A DNA stretch of 18,993 nucleotides, from positions 1 through 18,993 of the forward strand of contig CAZAQH010000043.1 in the NCBI GenBank assembly GCA_964487395.1, in the 5' to 3' direction. This stretch comes from RGIG8767 sp964487395 (GTDB taxonomy: Bacteria > Bacillota > Clostridia > Lachnospirales > Lachnospiraceae). A program made the translations under genes and the position numbers. The notes under the pieces were generated by a model. The model was not told the DNA's origin. It searched no databases and saw nothing but the letters and a program-made list of their open reading frames with translations. This document shows, one piece after another, positions 16,063 through 18,993 of the stretch (position 1 is its first letter; every line of letters begins with the position of its first letter).

Positions 16063-16730
16063 ATGACAGAATTATTATTACTGTTGATATACAGCGTACC
16101 GATAGCAGCATTGCTGTACACCCTGATTAATAAAAAATATCGCAGACATTTTTTGGTATTAAAAATAATCTGCAGTACATGTTTTCTGATATTAAGTTTC
16201 TTATTTGCTTTTAAGGGAAGTAGCATGGAATATTATATATATTTCTTCCCGGCATTTTTCATGTGTTTTTTGGGAGATGTATTCTTAGGACTGTTTAATC
16301 AGAGTAAAAAAAACATTATTTTATTATCGGGACATTATTTTTTCTCACAGGACATATTTTCTTTATTACCGCATGCAGTAAAATAAAATCATTGGATAAA
16401 TATGATTTTATTTTCCCGATAGTGATAATACTTTTATTCCCGTTTTTTATAAAAAAGAAAAGACTGACAATTGGAAAATTGAAACCATTTGTCTATATCT
16501 ATGCATTTTTTATTTCTTTTCTGTTTTCCAAATGTGTACTTATGTTTTGGAATACAGGTACCAGGCAAACGGCTTTACTGGCAATCGGCTCTCTTTTATT
16601 CCTGATATCAGATACCCTGATTCTTTTCCTATATTTTCACAGGAATCACAGATGGTCTACACATGGGATTAATCTGGCAACTTATTATTACGGAATGTTT
16701 TTTTTGGCTTTGAGTTTACTTTACATATAA
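16063..16730 (+). pseudogene. YhhN/lysoplasmalogenase-family gene split by a -1 frame change
   Basis: The first frame (16063-16386) encodes a membrane protein with FLGDVFLGLF, the usual YhhN G-D motif, but loses the pattern after GHYFF and ends with 13 unrelated residues. Moving to the -1 frame at 16344 restores LTGHIFFITACSK and continues to 16730 with LFLISDTLILFLYF and YYYGMFFLALSLLY, all expected of the family. The joined product would have 222 residues, within the normal range. The simplest cause is loss of one T from a run (16338-16343). However, the junction T TTT TTC is also an ideal bacterial -1 slippery heptamer, so productive frameshifting is possible. Relatives include TMEM86B lysoplasmalogenase; the bacterial role is unsettled. 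AAAGGA precedes the ATG 29 bases after the antiporter operon. Confidence 0.75.
16338..16344 (+). other. Slippery heptamer T TTT TTC at the frame junction
   Basis: In the zero frame the codons are TAT, TTT and TTC, so the last T of the first codon plus the next two form X XXY YYZ. A -1 slip here yields exactly the frame that completes the YhhN-like protein. I did not find an obvious strong stimulatory hairpin just downstream, nor a clear Shine-Dalgarno stimulator upstream. Confidence 0.45.
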
Positions 16731-16732
16731 AA

Positions 16733-16765
16733 AACGCGCCCTGTATTCAGGACGCGTTACTTTTT
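16733..16765. terminator. Two-way terminator between the YhhN-like and aldehyde dehydrogenase genes
   Basis: AACGCGCCCTG (16733-16743) pairs with CAGGACGCGTT (16748-16758) with one mismatch and a four-base loop. TTTTT follows at 16761 on the plus strand. On the minus strand the A run at 16729-16734 gives TTTTTT. It ends both converging transcripts. Confidence 0.88.
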
Positions 16766-18128
16766 ATTTAAGGAAAAGATGTATGTTGTGTAATTTCTTT
16801 TCCGAATATGGAGGATATCGTAATGGGAAATCAAGAAAGCTCTTTGTCAGTAAGACACCTTTTTCATGTGAAAAAGTATCAAAGCTGTATTTGCCGTGAT
16901 AATTACCCATTCCACTTTTTCCAACACCACCAAAAGGAAGACTTTCATTTGATAAATGCATAATTACATCATTTACACACCCACCACCAAAAGACACTTC
17001 TTTCAATACTTTTTCAATAAAGGAAGTATCCTGTCCAAAAGTATAACATGCTAATGGCTGAGGTCTTCTTTTTATTATATCAATAACATCATCTAAATCC
17101 CGATAAGAGATAATAGGAAGAATCGGTCCAAAGATTTCATCTTTCATGATATCACTGTCAAAGGTTGCTTCCGGGAATAGAGTCGGCTCAATTTTAAATT
17201 GTTTTTCGTCTGATTTTCCACCAATAACAGATTTCTCATTTTGTATCAGATTATTCAGACGAATAAAGTGATGTAGGTTAATAATACGTGGATAGTCCTC
17301 ATTTATAAAAGGATCACCAACAAATTCTCGAATATATTTCTGAGCCTCTTCAATAAAAGCTTCTTTAACCTCTTCATGAATCACGACATAATCAGGTGCA
17401 ACACACGTCTGTCCGGCATTTAATATTTTACCCCAGATGATTCGTCTGGCAGCAAGCTTGATATTGGCACTTTTATCTACGATACATGGACTTTTTCCCC
17501 CAAGCTCCAAAGAAACAGGAGTAAGATTTTCACTTGCAGCTCGCATTACGATTCTGCCAACGCGTTCACTGCCTGTAAAGAAAATATAATCATAAGGACA
17601 GGAAAGAATCTCGTCATAAGACGTAGTCTCTTCAATTACATGTATGTATTTCATATCAAAGGTATTGTTAATAATATTTGCAATGGCTACAGAGGTATTA
17701 GAACTGCTTCTGGATGTCTTAAGCAGTGCACAGTTACCTGCGGCAATTGCACCAACCAAAGGAGTAAGAGCCAGTCCCAAAGGATAATTCCATGGAGAAA
17801 TAATAAGGACAACACCATAAGGTTCTTTCATGACATAGCTCTTTGCAGGAAATAAAAACAGTGGTGAAGATTTTCTTACAGGCTTTGACCATTTATCAAG
17901 TTGTTTTAATGCATTATGAATGGCACCGGTAACCATACTGACTTCTGTCATAAAGGTTTCCTGCTTTGATTTGTTCAAATCTTTTTTAAGAGCATCATAT
18001 ATAAGAGATTCATTTTCGTGAATGGCCTCTAACAGCTTTTCCAAACTTTGTTTACGAAATGAAATATCCTTCGTAATATTAGTATGAAAGTAATCCTTTT
18101 GTATTCCTACGATAGATTCAATCGTCAT
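16764..18128 (-). CDS. Aldehyde dehydrogenase, class 3-like (YwdH/fatty aldehyde type)
   Basis: A 454-residue NAD(P)-dependent aldehyde dehydrogenase that oxidises aldehydes to acids. N114 in SPWNYP, the cofactor-binding FFTGSERVG (183-191), E208 in LELGGKSP and catalytic C242 in NAGQTCVAPDY are all present, as is EIFGPILP. The length and lack of an N-terminal extension fit the class 3 group. Two oddities: the usual KPSE at the ribose pocket reads K137-T-S-R140, and a C-terminal tail of about 20 residues (SFLDFPLRYPPYSEKKL) is aromatic and basic, as in relatives that dock to membranes. GGGAGG precedes the ATG. It is transcribed alone, divergently from the CarD-like gene. The substrate is unknown; a medium or long-chain aldehyde is likely by family. 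Confidence 0.9.
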   Translation of the reverse strand: MTIESIVGIQKDYFHTNITKDISFRKQSLEKLLEAIHENESLIYDALKKDLNKSKQETFMTEVSMVTGAIHNALKQLDKWSKPVRKSSPLFLFPAKSYVMKEPYGVVLIISPWNYPLGLALTPLVGAIAAGNCALLKTSRSSSNTSVAIANIINNTFDMKYIHVIEETTSYDEILSCPYDYIFFTGSERVGRIVMRAASENLTPVSLELGGKSPCIVDKSANIKLAARRIIWGKILNAGQTCVAPDYVVIHEEVKEAFIEEAQKYIREFVGDPFINEDYPRIINLHHFIRLNNLIQNEKSVIGGKSDEKQFKIEPTLFPEATFDSDIMKDEIFGPILPIISYRDLDDVIDIIKRRPQPLACYTFGQDTSFIEKVLKEVSFGGGCVNDVIMHLSNESLPFGGVGKSGMGNYHGKYSFDTFSHEKGVLLTKSFLDFPLRYPPYSEKKLHNIHLFLK

Positions 18129-18160
18129 TTTGTACCTCCCAAAAGTACTCTGATAAAGTT

Positions 18161-18189
18161 ATCGTCTTACATATTTGATTAAAAGTCAA
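18161..18189 (-). promoter_or_regulatory. Candidate promoter of the aldehyde dehydrogenase gene
   Basis: On the minus strand, TTGACT (18189-18184) and GACGAT (18166-18161) are spaced by 17 bases. The -35 box is good and the -10 box weak. The 211-base divergent gap at 18129-18339 shows no other clear element besides the CarD-side promoter. Confidence 0.4.
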
Positions 18190-18262
18190 GAAAAATTGTC
18201 TAACATAAATTGTTTAAAATGTTATAAAATGGACAAAAATAAAATATATAGGCAAATTATAC

Positions 18263-18291
18263 TTACGAAAATCAAATCATTTTGGTAGAAT
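18263..18291 (+). promoter_or_regulatory. Promoter of the CarD-family gene
   Basis: TAGAAT (18286-18291) is preceded by TGG, giving an extended -10 element, with TTACGA (18263-18268) 17 bases upstream. The start codon is at 18340 behind AAGGAGAG. Confidence 0.6.
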
Positions 18292-18339
18292 ATAAATGTA
18301 GGAATTTGCAATCGTTTTAATCTGAAAGAAGGAGAGAAG

Positions 18340-18843
18340 ATGTTTGAAGTAGGAGATTTTGTTATTTATGGAAGTAAAGGGGTATGTAAGGTTTTAAAGG
18401 TTGGACCAATTGATATGCCCGGAGTGTCAAAGGATAAATTGTACTATACACTTTCCCAGATATATCTGAAGGGAAGCACTATATTTACGCCGGTAGATAA
18501 TGATAAAATCAGAATACGAAAAATACTCACCAAAAAAGAAGCAGATTTGCTGATAGAAGAAGTTCGTAGTCTGGAACCGACGTGGATTTCGGATGATAAA
18601 GAGAGAGAAAAAATCTTTACAGAAGCCCTGCGTAATGGAGACTGCAAATCACTTTTTAAAATGATTATTTCCCTTTATAAAAGAAAAGAAGACAGAATTG
18701 CAGATGGAAAAAAAGCAACCAGTACAGATGAAAGATATTTTCATGCGGCAGAAGATATTCTTTACGGCGAACTGGCGATTCCCCTTGGTATAAATAAGGA
18801 TGAAGTTAGAGATTATATTATGAACTGTGTAACGAACTCGTAA
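18340..18843 (+). CDS. CarD/CdnL-family transcription regulator
   Basis: The 167-residue protein has an N-terminal RNA polymerase-interacting domain (about 1-60: FEVGDFVIYGSKGVCKV ... YYTL), the same fold as in the Mfd beta-subunit contact domain, and a helical C-terminal domain. W82 in EPTWISDD is placed like the Trp that wedges into the upstream edge of the transcription bubble in mycobacterial and Thermus CarD. Proteins of this family stabilise open promoter complexes and set expression of rRNA and other genes. Its exact targets here are not known. It is a single-gene unit with its own promoter and terminator, divergent from the aldehyde dehydrogenase. Confidence 0.88.
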   Translation: MFEVGDFVIYGSKGVCKVLKVGPIDMPGVSKDKLYYTLSQIYLKGSTIFTPVDNDKIRIRKILTKKEADLLIEEVRSLEPTWISDDKEREKIFTEALRNGDCKSLFKMIISLYKRKEDRIADGKKATSTDERYFHAAEDILYGELAIPLGINKDEVRDYIMNCVTNS

Positions 18844-18876
18844 TATAATAAAGGAGCATATTATTTTATAAATATT

Positions 18877-18916
18877 AGGGCTGTTAAAATCAATTGATTC
18901 TTAACAGCCCTTTTTG
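18877..18916 (+). terminator. Terminator after the CarD-family gene
   Basis: AGGGCTGTTAA (18877-18887) and TTAACAGCCCT (18901-18911) pair perfectly over 11 positions, followed by T5 to 18915. The loop contains the 12-base palindrome AATCAATTGATT, which can extend the stem. Confidence 0.9.
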
Positions 18917-18945
18917 TGGACTTTTTTCGGATAATTCTATATAAT
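18917..18945 (+). promoter_or_regulatory. Promoter for a gene beyond the right edge
   Basis: TGGACT (18917-18922) and a consensus TATAAT (18940-18945) are spaced by 17 bases. AAAAAGGGG at the very end of the window may be the ribosome binding site of a gene that starts outside it. Confidence 0.5.
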
Positions 18946-18993
18946 GAAATTAAAGTGGGGTTTTGTCATTATTTGGCATGTTTTAAAAAGGGG

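Noticed and set aside
18129..18339. Possible riboswitch or small RNA in the divergent gap
   Set aside because: No conserved stem set or terminator is visible; only promoter-like boxes could be supported.

Overview
The window is AT-rich, with short intergenic gaps, strong AGGAGG-type ribosome binding sites and extended -10 promoters. Gene content points to a low-GC Gram-positive anaerobe of the class Clostridia, most likely a Lachnospiraceae-type gut or rumen bacterium. The evidence is a secreted protein with modules I associate with that group, a KapD-like exonuclease, a sporulation-type D,D-carboxypeptidase, a CarD-like regulator and a split Mbh/Mrp-type antiporter cluster. No rRNA, tRNA, CRISPR array, insertion sequence or riboswitch was recognised.

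Positions 1-3230 look like a surface or envelope region. A secreted-protein gene (169-972) is interrupted by an in-frame amber codon at 778-780, apparently in place of a conserved tryptophan. It is followed by its own terminator and then by a two-gene unit: an unrecognised polytopic membrane protein (1173-2525) and a short family 2 glycosyltransferase (2553-3227). Both transcription units start from nearly identical promoters, in which a CTACCC...GGGTAG palindrome abuts the -35 region of an extended -10 promoter. This suggests one shared regulator.

Positions 3240-7005 hold housekeeping genes: a DEDDh exonuclease with a C-terminal Cys/His cluster, a convergent dacF-like D,D-carboxypeptidase separated from it by a two-way terminator, then trmB and trxA. 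A hairpin overlaps the trxA stop codon.

Positions 7042-16034 are the core of the window: ten tightly packed genes for a membrane cation/proton-translocating complex of the Mrp/Mbh superfamily. The order is MrpE, MrpF, MrpG, a stand-alone DUF4040 (MbhD-like) protein, an MbhE-MrpB fusion, MrpC, then four successive NuoL/M/N-type antiporter subunits. There is no full-length MrpA and there are no hydrogenase or quinone-site subunits. All four large subunits keep the TM5 Glu and the TM7, TM8 and TM12 Lys residues needed for ion translocation; two of them lack the usual first two helices.

Positions 16063-16730 hold a YhhN/lysoplasmalogenase-family gene split by a -1 frame change exactly at a T TTT TTC slippery heptamer. 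A two-way terminator separates it from a convergent class 3-like aldehyde dehydrogenase. A divergent CarD-family regulator with its own promoter and terminator closes the window, and a good promoter at the right edge points to a further gene beyond it.
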